Shown here: in pieces, positions 25,601-37,054 of the stretch
Layout: each line of letters opens with the position of its first letter
Position numbering within the stretch: position 1 is the stretch's first letter
NCBI RefSeq assembly: GCF_033439725.1
Contig: NW_026944387.1
Location: 3,906,001-3,970,000, forward strand
DNA length: 64,000 nucleotides
Direction of reading: 5' to 3'
Origin: Neurospora tetraspora
Taxonomy: Eukaryota > Ascomycota > Sordariomycetes > Sordariales > Sordariaceae
Program-made: the position numbers and the translations under genes
The notes under the pieces: model-generated
Database searches by the model: none
Told to the model about the DNA's origin: nothing
The model's input: only the letters and a program-made list of their open reading frames with translations

Positions 25601-26720
25601 TAATAATAAAATTTATTAACCGATTCGATACGTATAATATATAAAATTAGCGAAATTATAGTTTATTTTAAGGTTGAAATTATTGTTATCGAAGCTATTT
25701 CTTATTGAACCCCAAATATTTAAAGGCCTAATATAATACGAATAAATATATACTACTTTAATTATCTTTCTTCTTCTATATTATTCTTCTAAAACGCTAC
25801 TAAATATCCAGCAAATTTAGTTTAAGCGGTAATTTAAATTAAATAACCCTTTTAATATCTAATATACTTATTCCTATATTTAAAAAAAACCGTGGCATAA
25901 ATAATCCTATACTTTATATTTTCCGATGCAAAATCATTATATATAATATTTTTATTTACGGGACGTATTAAATTATTATATAATTTAATAACTTTATAAT
26001 TTATTTCCTTATTAAAATTACTATGTTTATAGAAATAATTAATAAGGGTATTATATACTATTAGAAGTGTATTTTTATTATTGATATAAATAATAATTTT
26101 CAAAATTTAATATTTAATTTCGTAGGTAAACCCGTTAATTAAGAATGAGAAACGCTAGAAATTCCTAATATAATTATAGAATTATAATTATATAATAATA
26201 GAGATTTCCGGGCAATTTATAAAAGTATAAATAATTTCTACTTAGGAATTGAACTTAATGTTCTAAAGAATAAAATTTTAATAAACGTTAGCAAACGTAA
26301 CTATATAGCCGAACTACGGGATATTTCAAGGTAATAGAGGTCGTAAAGTACATAAATATTTAAATTCCTTATAGTAATTTCGCTATCTTAATATATAATA
26401 TAGTTTATTTATTGTAAAAAGGCTAATAATTTCGTAAAATCTAAGGGATTAAAAGATAGCTTTAAACTTAGAATTTATTACCTACTCTGGGCGCAATAAT
26501 ATATAAATATATTTATTATCCTCGATCTTTTATTATATATCCCTATTTTATTTTATTATTAGTAATTAAATTGACTAAAAAAAATAGGACTTTTTTCTAC
26601 TTAATATAGCGTTTTTACATTAATTTAAACCGGCTTTAATTCAGGGACTTTAGTAATAATATTGTTTCGCTAAACTTCGCTTAATTTTGTTAAGGGTACG
26701 ATTTATATTATAATTTTATT
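25600..26720 (-). pseudogene. RecQ-type DNA helicase relic
   Basis: Reading the minus strand from ~26.7 kb downward through stops gives recognisable helicase C-terminal motifs: a TATFANV-like segment, VEII..NCPEISIII, then KIIIYINNKNTLLIVYNTL, RPVNKNIIYNDFAS and IIYATV (motifs IV-V), followed by a decayed motif VI region and a late piece resembling YIF...LG. This order is that of fungal RecQ-like helicases found in repetitive DNA. The longest uninterrupted frame is 25852-26103. The N-terminal ATPase motifs were not resolved. Confidence 0.7.
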
Positions 26721-27400
26721 AAAAAGAGTTGAAAAAGCGTATAGTACGATACTTTTACTATAATTAATTACCGCTATTAATACTATGTTTTTCTACTTAT
26801 AAATAAACCGGACAATTATTTTAAATTAACCTTTATAAAATTCTTTACCCCCTATAATATTATATATTATATATAGTATATATTATGGATTGATACTATC
26901 GTCGTCGGAATCTATAGTATTTTAATAATTATAAAATTAAAGAATATTTTTAATACGACGTAACCTAAAATAAAAGGTATAGGGAAGATAAGACGGTTTT
27001 ACAAATTATATATATAAAATTTTACGAAATTAAGATAAAAAATAGTAATAATATATAGGGGGTAATTATTAATTTAAAATAATTATATTAATAATTTTCG
27101 AAGTTAAGCCTTTAATATATATATTTTTATATATATTAATATAAAAAGAATTATACTATAATAATCTATTTAGAATGCTCTATTTCCGAGTGTATTTACT
27201 TTCGTTTATATATTTTATTATAATACTACTATTATATAGTAAAGAAAATAGTTAGTATCGATTTATATAAGGATACGTATGTAGGAACGCCCTTTTTTAT
27301 ATTGAGAATTCAGACCTTTTTTTTGGGCATTCTTAGTTAATACCAGCAAATACACTTAAAAGATTAGAAACATTGGAAAGATTCAGTTTGAGAACTCCGG

Positions 27401-27442
27401 GCGCGTAGCGCACGGGCCAGATGTACGCGTAGCGTACGGGCC
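27401..27442. repeat. Subterminal 18-bp direct repeats of the outer transposon
   Basis: GCGCGTAGCGCACGGGCC (27401-27418) and a copy differing at two positions (27425-27442), about 85-125 bp inside the right end. Subterminal repeats are common transposase binding sites; the role here is inferred. Confidence 0.6.
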
Positions 27443-27527
27443 GCAGGCCCCCTTCTTGGCGGCCGCAGGTCGCTTCCCCTGCCCAAACCCAAAAAAAGAA
27501 AGTTGGAAGGTCTGAACGTTGAGATAA

Positions 27528-27535
27528 AGCCCCCA
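27528..27535. repeat. Right 8-bp target site duplication of the outer transposon
   Basis: AGCCCCCA, identical to 12427-12434. Confidence 0.85.
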
Positions 27536-28214
27536 CCTGTTTCCCATTTCCAGGTCCCGTCAGGTCGCGCCTGTCTTGTACCCCAATCACCCCACCGTAC
27601 GAAAGCACCTTCCCAAAGACTACCACGATGCCTTCATTGAACTCGATCTTGCTTTGAGCACTTGCCCTGTCGGTTCCGCTATCATGCATGGAGTCGAAAA
27701 GTCGCGGAAGGAGCGATGCTTTGTGGTTGATGGTCCGTGTTCCTTTATGCAGACGTGACGGCTGACCGCCACCAAGGAAGTCACACCATGGCAAGGTGCA
27801 AAATGCTCCTTCCTCCGACACAGAGGTGACAGAGGTAGTGGACTCGGGTTGTACTTGTACGAGGGAAGTTGAAGGTCGGTCGATACTCGGGTTACAAAGT
27901 ATGACGGCAAAACTGCCCTCCTTTGGCAATGCATGACTGGTCAATGGCACGCAAGTAAGGAGCCGTCAACAGCATTCACCAGTGTCCTCGATGACCAAGT
28001 AAGCCGGCCTACGTCCAGAGCCTACGATTTGATCTAGATGCGGGCAGAGTGTGATGCAATAATCATGATGAAACTAGAAAAGTATGTGTGAGGAAACAAT
28101 GCCCATGGCATTGTCAAAATTGTACTCAAAGGTCGTGCTGTCTACCGATTCCTCTTGGACTGTCCCAACTCTCGCCTCGAGGGCACTGTCACCCAGCATA
28201 CCACTTGGCACTAC
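27536..28214. other. Intergenic, 3' flank of the GH45 gene
   Basis: Normal base composition. No gene recognised; the 205-codon minus-strand frame (27333-27950) crosses the transposon end and is not credible. Confidence 0.4.
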
Positions 28215-29153
28215 TCAGACACACTGGTGATAGTAATCGTTAATGGCCTTGCAGGTCGATCCCGACGGGCAATTGGTGCATCCAGACCACCCCGAACCGC
28301 CACACTGAGCGTACTTATCCGCGGTACATCCGGAACCACCGCCCGAAGAAGGGGGAGATGTCGGAGTTGACGGGTTGCTGCCCCCACCCGAGGGAGGAGT
28401 GAAGACGGGGAAGTTTCCGTCGTCGTTTCGCTTGCAGCCGGTGCGGGAGGTGAGCTCGGACGGGCACTGGACCTGCTTGAAGGTGAACTCCGGGTTGTCG
28501 GCATTCTGGAACCAGTCGAAGCGCCACTGGCAGCCGGGCTTGAGAGCAGCCGGGAAGGAGTCGCACTGGCTGCGGGAGCTGATGCCGCCGTACTGGGCAC
28601 CGGGGAGACCGCCGAACTGCCGTGTGCATCCGTCAAACAGGCCGACGCCGCCGCCGGGCATGTTGAGATCGAAGTGGTTGGAGCCGAGATCACCACCGGT
28701 ACTAGTAGACTGGACGACCAAGGTCTTGCCAGCAACAGGGCCCGAAGTGAAGGTGAGTCTGGAGTAGACAATGGTCAGTGATGGAGGAATACCCCGTCTT
28801 GGAAAGAGAACTCACGCGTAACAGGCGCAGCACCAAGATGACTCGGTTCCTCCGCTGAGTTTCGTGGCCGCAAAGCCGTAGGCCAGCTGGTCGTTCACTG
28901 CCCAGGGAGAGTTGTTGGCGCATGTGTATGCAGAACCGCCATCACATCCCGACTTAACGTTGGCGTCGCTCAGAGGGTTGTTGTTTGCGTCGCAAGCGAG
29001 GACGGGTCGGTTGACGGAAGCCTTGCCGGACCAGGAGCAAGATGGTTTGCAGCAGTCCCAGTATCTGGTGGACTTGCCGGATCCGGAGGCGGCCTGGACG
29101 GCGAAAGGAAGAGCGGCCACCAGGCCGGTTTGCAGAATAGTGGAGGAGCGCAT
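28215..29153 (-). CDS. GH45 endo-beta-1,4-glucanase with CBM1
   Basis: Exons 28816-29153 and 28215-28758, joined across a 57-nt GTGAG...CAG intron, give 293 aa. A signal peptide (residues 1 to ~21) is followed by the GH45 domain (~22-230), which opens with the family signature [12 protein letters not shown] (catalytic Asp33) and carries [11 protein letters not shown] with the second catalytic Asp143. A Gly/Ser/Pro/Thr linker (~232-255) leads to a C-terminal family 1 cellulose-binding module with CGGSGWSGC and a final DYYHQCV. By memory it is closest to the Humicola/Thielavia Cel45A group. The secreted enzyme cuts internal cellulose bonds by inversion. Nothing appears damaged. Confidence 0.97.
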
Positions 29154-29225
29154 GTTGTATCTTGTCTGAGGTGTAAGAGCCTGATCCCGGAATTTGGGTG
29201 GAAGGCAAAGGGTCCCAGCAGCCTT

Positions 29226-29231
29226 CTTATA
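29226..29231 (-). promoter_or_regulatory. TATA box of the GH45 gene
   Basis: TATAAG on the minus strand, ~75 nt before the ATG at 29153. Confidence 0.45.
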
Positions 29232-29764
29232 CTAGTAAACCCATTCATGGACTCGGTTCTAATTACCCGGCACCTCTCCAAAACCGGGCGTAAATCCTGG
29301 ATATGTGGGCAGCCGGGTGGCTCGAACATTGGCGGTTTCTTGTGCCCGAAATCATGACAATCGTATCCCCAACACGGCAGGTTGGATATGGCGATGCAAG
29401 GAACAGGCAACGGAGCGCAGGTACAGACATAAGATGGTTGCGCTGGGTACCGGTAATCCGAGTTTGTGATTATGGATGTCTGGGGTACAGCAGATCCTGA
29501 GTATCGTGGCCGGTAGCGAGCGGCAAATCTGGCCCCCGAAGAACAAACTCTGAGTTTCCTGGTGCGATCCATGATGGTGAGTGGTTGATGCCCCGGGACG
29601 TGAACCCTCCAAGACGACGGCGATGCTACCCTAGCCGAGTGTCGGTGCTCCATCTGAACGGAACTGCGGAACGGGTTCCTTGACGATGTTTCTAGCGGAG
29701 AAGTTACCCCATGAGGCCATGGATCTGCGGCCGCGAATCGGGAGTCTTGGAGTGGCGATGCATA

Positions 29765-30040
29765 CAATCTAATGCTGGTTTGTTTGTTAGCTTGGTACTC
29801 CTGGTATTTGGACGAGATCTATCCCTAGCTGTCCCAAACCTTATAAGGACGTATTGAAATGATTAGGTGCGGATCGGAAATGCATCAACAAGAATTTAAC
29901 ATGACATATTTAGTATCGGAATTGGCATATTCAAAACAGACCAGGCGTCAGTCATAGAACAAAGCGCATGAACTTATTAAAAAACGCCTAGGGAAGCTGA
30001 CCCGAGGTCTCGAGCTAACAAACCAACCAGTATTGGACTG
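29765..30040. mobile_element. MITE-like element, copy 2 (TA target duplication)
   Basis: The right end, reverse complemented, begins CAGTCCAATACTGGTT and continues TTAGCTCGAGACC. The left end is a diverged copy beginning CAATCTAATGCTGGTT. TA flanks both ends (29763-29764 and 30041-30042). 276 bp, no coding capacity, same family as 5724-5982. It lies ~600 bp upstream of the GH45 start codon. Confidence 0.78.
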
Positions 30041-30305
30041 TAGTTCCCATGACGTATGAAGGACGACTCGTTGGATGATGGATTGTTGTGAATTGGGAAA
30101 AGCAAAATAAATGGAACGGGCGCAAGGAGCCAGCCCAGTTCAAAGCATCAGAGCCCTAGGGGATCCCAGTTGAGGAAGATTGCGGCCGCCCGCTCGGGAT
30201 ATTGAGTCCGAGTGTTGATGATATTATCAACCTGGTGGTTAGGTGTGGGAGCACTTGCCTGTCCACCTCGCTGCAAGAGGGAACCGCTCTTGTTAGTAGC
30301 CGGCC

Positions 30306-30530
30306 TTGGGATCAAATTGGTTCTTGCAGTTTCAGCCTCTCCGTAGCTGCTTTGTAATCAGATTTTGGAAAGAACTGGCGATGAAAGGAAGCATCAGTGC
30401 ATTCGGCCTTTTGGTGTCGCTGTACTTGGAATCGGTGGACAACGTGTTCGCGACGACGCTCGCATATGCCGCCGTTATTATGGTGTTCGTTGGTATTGTC
30501 ATTGAGGAGATTGGCAGCAACGGAGGGTAG
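30306..30530 (+). pseudogene. Possible 3' fragment of a DUF6594-type membrane protein gene
   Basis: The open frame contains a membrane-like end, NVFATTLAYAAVIMVFVG. This resembles from memory the C-terminal tail of fungal DUF6594 proteins (AATAAYAAVLVVF type). No upstream portion of that family is visible, so if real it is a fragment. It could equally be chance. Confidence 0.25.
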
Positions 30531-31768
30531 GTTCAGTTCTGGAGGTTTTGATCCAAGACATAGCAAGTACTTTCATTTCATCTGATGAGTTGTTGGGATG
30601 GCGTTCGAAGAATTGTATTCCTCTCTTGAGGTTGACAACCTGAACGCACGGTCCACGGATGTCTGTTAGCTCGGTACATCAAACAAGACATTCCAACCTT
30701 CAAGAGGCCGGCGAAAAGACCAGAAATACCTAGGGCTAAAAATGGAGAAGAAAATTAAAAGCATGGCTGAGCAACACAAGAGTCAAAGTGGCCGACACGA
30801 GCGTAGAAGAGAGGTGTCGAATATGCTTGAAAACGTCCAATGTATGAGGGTGGAAGTGGAAGAGCCTTGGCGCCCAGACAGAAGGCACCCACACCCTCGA
30901 GTAATTCCCGTCAGGCAATTGCTGTGCTGTTGCCGGCTGGCATTTTCCCGTACCTTTGACCTCCCTCGTTGCCGGCCGGATTTGCGGGGACGGTGAATGG
31001 ACGTTGTGGTGCATTAGTAAAGGCAATCCAACCAATCATCTTGCTGAAGCAGCCATTTCAAGATCCACTTCTGGCTTCGCCGCCTGGAGCTTGGACTTTG
31101 TTCAGTCTGCGCTTACCAGCAGCATTGTCTGTCTGGGATTTTGGAGTGGCACTCCGTCCCTCGCTGGCGTTCGACCACTTTCCCCAACCACCATCACCAC
31201 CTCCTCAACCAACATCGCGACCTCCACGCGCGTTGTCCTCCCACCCCGCCACTCCCAGCAGCCGCCGTCGACGTTTTTCGTTGCGCTGCATCCGTTCTCG
31301 ACCAAGTCATCGATTGACTCGATCCGTTAATCTGCATCTCTTTCCATGAGAGTCGCGTTCCGACATTGACAAGGAAAATCCGAAAGTGACGAGCTGTAGA
31401 TGCGCGACTGATCCTCGACCATCTACCATCATCGCCGGCCAACCCGAGCCGCGATACCCATTTTGCTTCCTTTCGACCTCTTCGATTCGTTACCGACCGT
31501 CGTCTTCTCTTTAATCGACTCCGGATACCCCAACAGCAGCCAGACCAGACGCTGTCGTCGCGTTACCGCCTAGTCTAGTGCCTGCCGATTCCCGGTCGGA
31601 TATTTCATTCACATACCCCGCCACCGACCGCCACCGTTCACGGTCCGCCATTCACCATCCATCCACGATTTATCGATTACTTGATCAGCCAGCCCTCCGC
31701 CCGCTCGGCCACCAACTCCTAGCCCGTCCGCCAAACCACCTGCACCGCTCGCCTTGCTGACTTGCAAG
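30531..31768. other. Upstream region and 5' leader of RPB2
   Basis: No gene recognised. The last ~500 bp are C-rich, with CCACC/TCGA-type pyrimidine stretches on the plus strand as expected of a long 5' leader. No TATA box is evident. Confidence 0.4.
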
Positions 31769-34700
31769 ATGGCCGCCTACGCAAAGGACGGCAGCCAGAG
31801 CTATGGCGGCTATGGGGACACATACGACAATGATGACAATTACGAGAACCTCTCCACTTTTGACGACGAGGACGACGGTTCCGACCCTAACGCCATCACG
31901 CCCGAGGATTCGTGGGAAGTCATCTCTTCCTACTTCGACCTCAAGGGCCTCGTGTCCCAGCAGATCGATTCTTTCAACGAGTTCACAACAGACACAGTGC
32001 AATCTCTAATAGACGAGTATGCCGATCTTACCTTGGACCACCCAAGCCCAGGCGACGACGAGGGCAGAGAGGTCATTCTGCGCAGATACGACGTTCATTT
32101 CGGAGAGATCATCATTTCCAGGCCGACCCTCACCGAAGCCACGGGCGAGACTATCAGTCTTCTCCCGTACGAATGCCGTGACCGCAACCTGACCTACTCG
32201 GCTCCCATCTACTGCAAGGTCACCAAGCGCGCCCGTATCGCCGTCAGCGAAAAGAAGCCCCTTAACCAGCTCACCGATGACGAGCACGACCACATGGCCC
32301 GCACCGGCGAGCACCCGACCGTCCTGCGCTGGATTGAGGAGGAGAGTGCGCCACCAGAGCCGCCCAAGGACGACAAGATCAACCCGGAGAACCTCAAGGG
32401 ATACCTCTTCCTTGGCAAGATCCCCATCATGGTCAAGTCCAAGATTTGCCACCTTTACATGGAGGACGACGAGTCCTTGTTCACCCTCAACGAGTGCCCT
32501 TACGACCAGGGTGGCTACTTTATCATCAACGGTAGTGAGAAGGTCTTGATTGCCCAAGAGCGCTCTGCCGCCAACATCGTCCAGGTTTTCAAGAAGCCTC
32601 CTGGTGGCAGCGTCTCGTACCAGGCCGAGATTCGCAGTGCCCTTGAGAAGGGTTCCCGTCTCATCTCCTCCCTCCAGATGAGGCTGCACACCAAGGCTGA
32701 CCAGAACAAGGGTCGTTTGGCCAACACTGTGAGCGTCACCCTGCCCTACGTCAAGGAGGAGGTCTCTCTCGCCATTGTGTTCCGTGCTTTGGGCGTCGTT
32801 TCCGACGAAGATATTCTCAACCACATCTGCTACGACCGCCGCGACAGTCAAATGTTGGAAGCCCTTCGTCCCTGCATTGAGGAGGCCTTCTGCATCCAGG
32901 ACCGTGAGGTCGCTCTGGATTACATCGGCAAGCGTGGTAACGGTCACACGGGAGTGAACCGCAACAGCCGTATCAAGGCTGCTAAGGAGATGCTCCAGAA
33001 GGAACTGCTACCCCATATTTCTCAGGCTGAAGGTTGCGAGACCAGGAAGGCCTTCTTCCTTGGCTACATGGTCCACAAGTTGCTCCAGTGTGTCCTTGGT
33101 CGCAGAGATACCGATGATCGTGATCACTTCGGTAAGAAGCGCCTTGACTTGGCTGGTCCTCTGCTGGCCAAGCTTTTCCGCGGCATCGTGAGACGCCTGA
33201 CTCAGGACCTCATGGGCTACATGAAGCGCTGTGTTGATACCAACAAGCACTTTTCCCTGGCCCTGGGTATCAAGGCCTCCACTCTTACCAATGGTCTCAA
33301 GTACTCGCTTGCCACTGGTAACTGGGGTGACCAGAAGAAGGCCATGAGCTCGACTGCTGGTGTATCCCAGGTCTTGAACAGATACACATTCGCCTCGACT
33401 CTGTCGCATTTGCGTCGTACAAACACGCCCATTGGCCGTGACGGCAAGCTTGCCAAGCCTCGTCAGCTGCACAACACACATTGGGGTTTGGTCTGCCCCG
33501 CAGAAACGCCAGAAGGCCAGGCTTGCGGTCTGGTCAAGAACTTGTCTCTGATGTGCTTCGTCTCCGTGGGTACGCTGGCCGATCCCATCATCGAGTTCAT
33601 GATTGCCCGAAACATGGAAGTGTTGGAGGAGTACGAGCCTTTGCGGTATCCCAATGCCACCAAGGTCTTCGTCAACGGTACTTGGGTTGGTGTCCACCAA
33701 GATCCCAAGCATCTCGTCACTCTTGTCCAGAACCTCAGACGCAAGAACATCATTTCTTTCGAGGTGTCGCTGGTTCGCGACATTCGTGACAGAGAGTTCA
33801 AGATTTTCTCCGATGCCGGTAGAGTTATGAGGCCGTTGTTCGTTGTCGAGCAAGAAGACAACAGCGACTCTGGTGTCGAAAAGGGTCAGCTCATCCTTAC
33901 CAAGGAGCATATCAGGCGCCTTGAGCAGGATAAGGAGCTTGGCAAATACCATGAGGATTACTTCGGCTGGCAAGGCCTACTCGAGTCAGGTTCTATCGAA
34001 TACCTCGACGCCGAGGAGGAAGAGACGGCCATGATCTGCATGACACCAGAAGATCTGGACACCTACCGTCAGCACAAGTTCAAGGGTCGCGAGTTTGAGG
34101 ACGACGCTGCCAACCGTGGCAATAGCCGTATCAAGACGAAATTCAACCCGACGACACACATGTACACGCACTGCGAGATCCACCCCAGTATGCTTCTCGG
34201 TATTTGCGCCAGTATCATTCCCTTCCCAGATCACAACCAGTCGCCCAGAAACACTTACCAATCTGCCATGGGTAAGCAAGCCATGGGCTTCTTCCTCACC
34301 AACTACTCCCGTCGTATGGATACCATGGCCAACATTCTTTACTACCCTCAAAAACCATTGGCGACCACTCGCTCCATGGAATACCTCAAGTTCCGTGAGC
34401 TCCCTGCCGGTCAGAACGCCATCGTCGCCATTGCCTGTTACTCCGGTTACAACCAGGAAGATTCCGTCATTATGAACCAAAGCAGTATCGATCGTGGCAT
34501 CTTCCGCAGTCTTTTCTTCCGTTCCTACACGGATTGCGAGAAGCGTGTTGGTATCAACATTGTGGAGCAGTTCGAGAAGCCAGACAGGAGCAACACTCTG
34601 CGGCCCAAGCACGGTACGTACGACAAGCTCGAAAATGATGGTATCATCGCTCCTGGCATCAGAGTCACCGGTGACGATATCATCATCGGCAAGACATCTC

Positions 34701-35690
34701 CCATCAACCCAGATAACCAAGAGCTTGGCCAGCGCACGGCTCAGCACGTCAAGCGTGACGCGTCCACGCCGCTGCGCAGCACGGAGAGCGGTATTGTCGA
34801 TTCCGTTGCCTTCACGACCAACCAAGACGGTCTGCGCTACGTCAAGGTCAGGGTCCGTACCACAAAAATTCCCCAAATTGGTGACAAGTTCGCGTCTCGT
34901 CACGGTCAAAAGGGTACCATTGGTGTCACTTACCGTCAAGAGGACATGCCGTTTACCGCCGAGGGTATCACGCCTGATATTATCATCAACCCCCACGCCA
35001 TTCCCTCTCGTATGACAATCGCCCATTTGATCGAGTGTCTGCTGTCCAAGGTCGGTGCGCTCAAGGGCATGGAGGGTGATGCCACCCCCTTTACAGACGT
35101 CACCGTCGACTCCGTCTCCAACCTTCTCCGCGAGCACGGCTACCAGTCTCGTGGCTTCGAGATCATGTACCACGGCCATACCGGCAAGAAGCTTCGCGCC
35201 CAGGTGTTCTTCGGTCCTACCTACTACCAGCGTTTGAGGCACATGGTGGACGACAAGATCCACGCTCGTGCTCGTGGTCCGGTGCAAATCATGACTCGTC
35301 AGCCCGTCGAAGGTCGTGCCAGAGATGGTGGTCTCCGTTTCGGTGAAATGGAACGTGACTGCATGATTGCTCACGGTGCCGCTGCATTCCTGAAGGAGAG
35401 GTTGTTTGAGGTTTCGGATGCTTTCAGAGTGCATATTTGCGAGATTTGCGGTCTCATGACTCCTATTGCGTAAGTTTTTCCGTCGTCCCTATCCCGATCA
35501 GCAGGTTGCTAACATGACGCGATGCAGAAACCTCACCAAGCAGTCCTTCGAATGCCGTCCTTGCAAGAATAAGACCAAGATCGCCCAGGTCCACATGCCC
35601 TACGCGGCCAAGCTTCTGTTCCAGGAGCTCATGTCGATGAACATTGCCTCGCGCATGTTCACCAGCAGGTCCGGCATCACGGTTCGTTAA
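31769..35690 (+). CDS. rpb2: RNA polymerase II second largest subunit RPB2
   Basis: Exons 31769-35469 and 35528-35690; the 58-nt intron has donor GTAAGT and acceptor GCAG, phase 2. 1,287 aa. The first ATG is at 31769, and the acidic N-terminus (to ~60) is longer than in yeast. Conserved RPB2 blocks are present throughout: the fork/lobe regions, [51 protein letters not shown] in the hybrid-binding part, and a C-terminal zinc site with CEIC (1224-1227) and CRPC (1243-1246). The intron separates the two halves of the zinc site. The protein forms half of the pol II active cleft. Single-copy housekeeping gene and standard phylogenetic marker. Confidence 0.99.
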
Positions 35691-36610
35691 GGGTAGTTGT
35701 GGGTTCCCGGGGGGTTGGTGCGGAAAGGCTCGGTTATAATATCATGGTTTTTCTTATCATGGTCCTTGTACATGGCATGGCATTTATAGGCACTGGCAAA
35801 AAGAAGTGGTTCTTTCTTTACATGCTGGTGCTCGTTGACGTGCTTTGGGATCCAAAAGAGGAAGAAAGATGAAAGACGAGAAAGAGAAAGACACAAAAAG
35901 TTGCATAGAAAGGGTCGTTATGGCGTTGAATGATTGAAAATTGCAATTTGCAAGTTTTCGCAAAGTTTTCAGGTTGTCTTTGCGCATTTGCGAGGGGAGG
36001 GGGAGTGGTTTAGTTTTCATACGCAAAGTTACTTACTATACATATATGAAGATTATCACTATCATGGTGTGTTTACAAACATACATAGGAGACACATACA
36101 AATCAAGATACCTTTAAGGAACAACCTCGAAATGAATGTGCAATACAATAATAAGTACAAGATGCCTGTCTGCTTCTAGAGCAGAGATGTAATGATACAA
36201 GTGTTATACAGTTCATGACTGCTGCCCCTCAAGGTTCAGAGCCGCAGACTTCCGACCTGAAGGAAGCCGCCGAGCTCATCCCCGTAGACAAGACCGAAGG
36301 ATTGAGCACGTCGGTCTACCAGACAAAGCGAGGAGGGAGAGCCGCAACATCTGGCCATCCGTACGCTGACAAGCGTACCTCTTGGTCTTCGGAAAGGGCA
36401 CCGCTCGCTCGCTAGAAAAGAAAGCGGCGTTTCTGCTCGCCTTCTCGACTCTCCAGCCCAGCTGTACCTTAAGTACTGTCCTCACTTTTGGGTCCGCTGG
36501 GTCGGAACCAGTCCCCTCCTTAGCTTGTAGTCTGTGACCGGGCTGTCGTCGTAGCTCCCTCCTCGTTCTTCCTTCTCTCTTTTTAGCTCCCATCTACCCT
36601 ACGGGGCATC
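35691..36610. other. Convergent 3' region between RPB2 and PET117
   Basis: Both flanking genes end here, so it holds two 3' UTRs. AT-rich segments at 35.7-36.2 kb. No gene seen. Confidence 0.4.
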
Positions 36611-37054
36611 TCATTTCTCCCCCGTCCCCGTCCCAATCGCCCCTCCAACAGGTATACTAGGCACCGCACTCGGCTTCGGTAGCCCTTGCGTCAGGGCACT
36701 GGGTTTCGAGGGTACCGGGTCCATCTCGTCTGTGACATCGCGCACACTCTGTAGCTTCTTGTATTCGGCCTCGAGCTCGCGCTGCATGTCGAAGTCGAGC
36801 TGACGCTCGCGCTTGATCCGTTGTTGTTCCATGTCGCGGATTACGCCGGCGTGCATTGCCTTGAACAGCCGTGTATGTTAGCTGGGTTCTGGGACTGGGA
36901 TGGGGTGGTAGGATGGGTTGGGGGAGGGGAGAAAGAGGATGGGGAAAGGAAGACATACCTCCTTCTCAGATTGCTGTTGCCAATGCACAAACACGACGGT
37001 GCTGAGCGCAAAGGCGGAGGTGCCGAGGAGGGTGAGCTTGGAGGCGCGGGACAT
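36611..37054 (-). CDS. pet117: Cytochrome c oxidase assembly protein Pet117
   Basis: Exons 36959-37054 and 36611-36859 with a 99-nt GTATGT...AAG intron, phase 0, giving 114 aa. The N-terminus MSRASKLTLLGTSAFALSTV is the Pet117 start, with a single membrane/import segment. It is followed by VHWQQQSEKEAMHAGVIRDM and the family helix EQQRIKRERQ. Pet117 is a small mitochondrial inner-membrane protein needed for complex IV biogenesis, working with Cox15 and haem A synthesis. A Pro/Gly-rich tail of ~40 residues extends beyond yeast Pet117, as in other filamentous fungi. It is divergent from VMA10 with a 643-bp shared promoter region. Confidence 0.92.

Larger units (their letters stand above)
12435..27527. 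mobile_element. Large DNA transposon, RIP-decayed, with nested LTR element
   Basis: The left end (12435-12457) begins TTATCTCA and contains CAGACCT. The reverse complement of the right end (27505-27527) has the same 23 bp except for three transitions. A perfect 8-bp duplication AGCCCCCA flanks both. Removing the inserted LTR retrotransposon (8,112 bp plus one AAATA) leaves about 7.0 kb. Only the termini keep normal base composition (about 50 bp on the left, 200 bp on the right); the interior is very AT-rich with stops in all frames. The recognisable cargo is a RecQ-type helicase relic on the minus strand at ~25.6-26.7 kb. I could not identify a transposase. An 8-bp duplication is known for hAT and for KDZ/Zisupton elements, and is near the Mutator range; the class is unassigned. 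Confidence 0.8.

Noticed and set aside
12485-27330. Centromeric or mitochondrial insert
   Set aside because: The AT-rich block has transposon boundaries, recognisable retroelement and helicase domains, and transition-type decay, which RIP explains; no mitochondrial genes seen.
27333-27950. 205-codon minus-strand open frame next to the GH45 gene
   Set aside because: It runs across the right transposon end and target duplication; the composition is that of repeat sequence and no family is recognisable.
33986-35434. 482-codon antisense frame over RPB2 (and similar antisense frames at 32006-32947 and 33008-33973)
   Set aside because: Long antisense frames arise from codon bias of a highly conserved gene; the sense strand is unmistakable RPB2.
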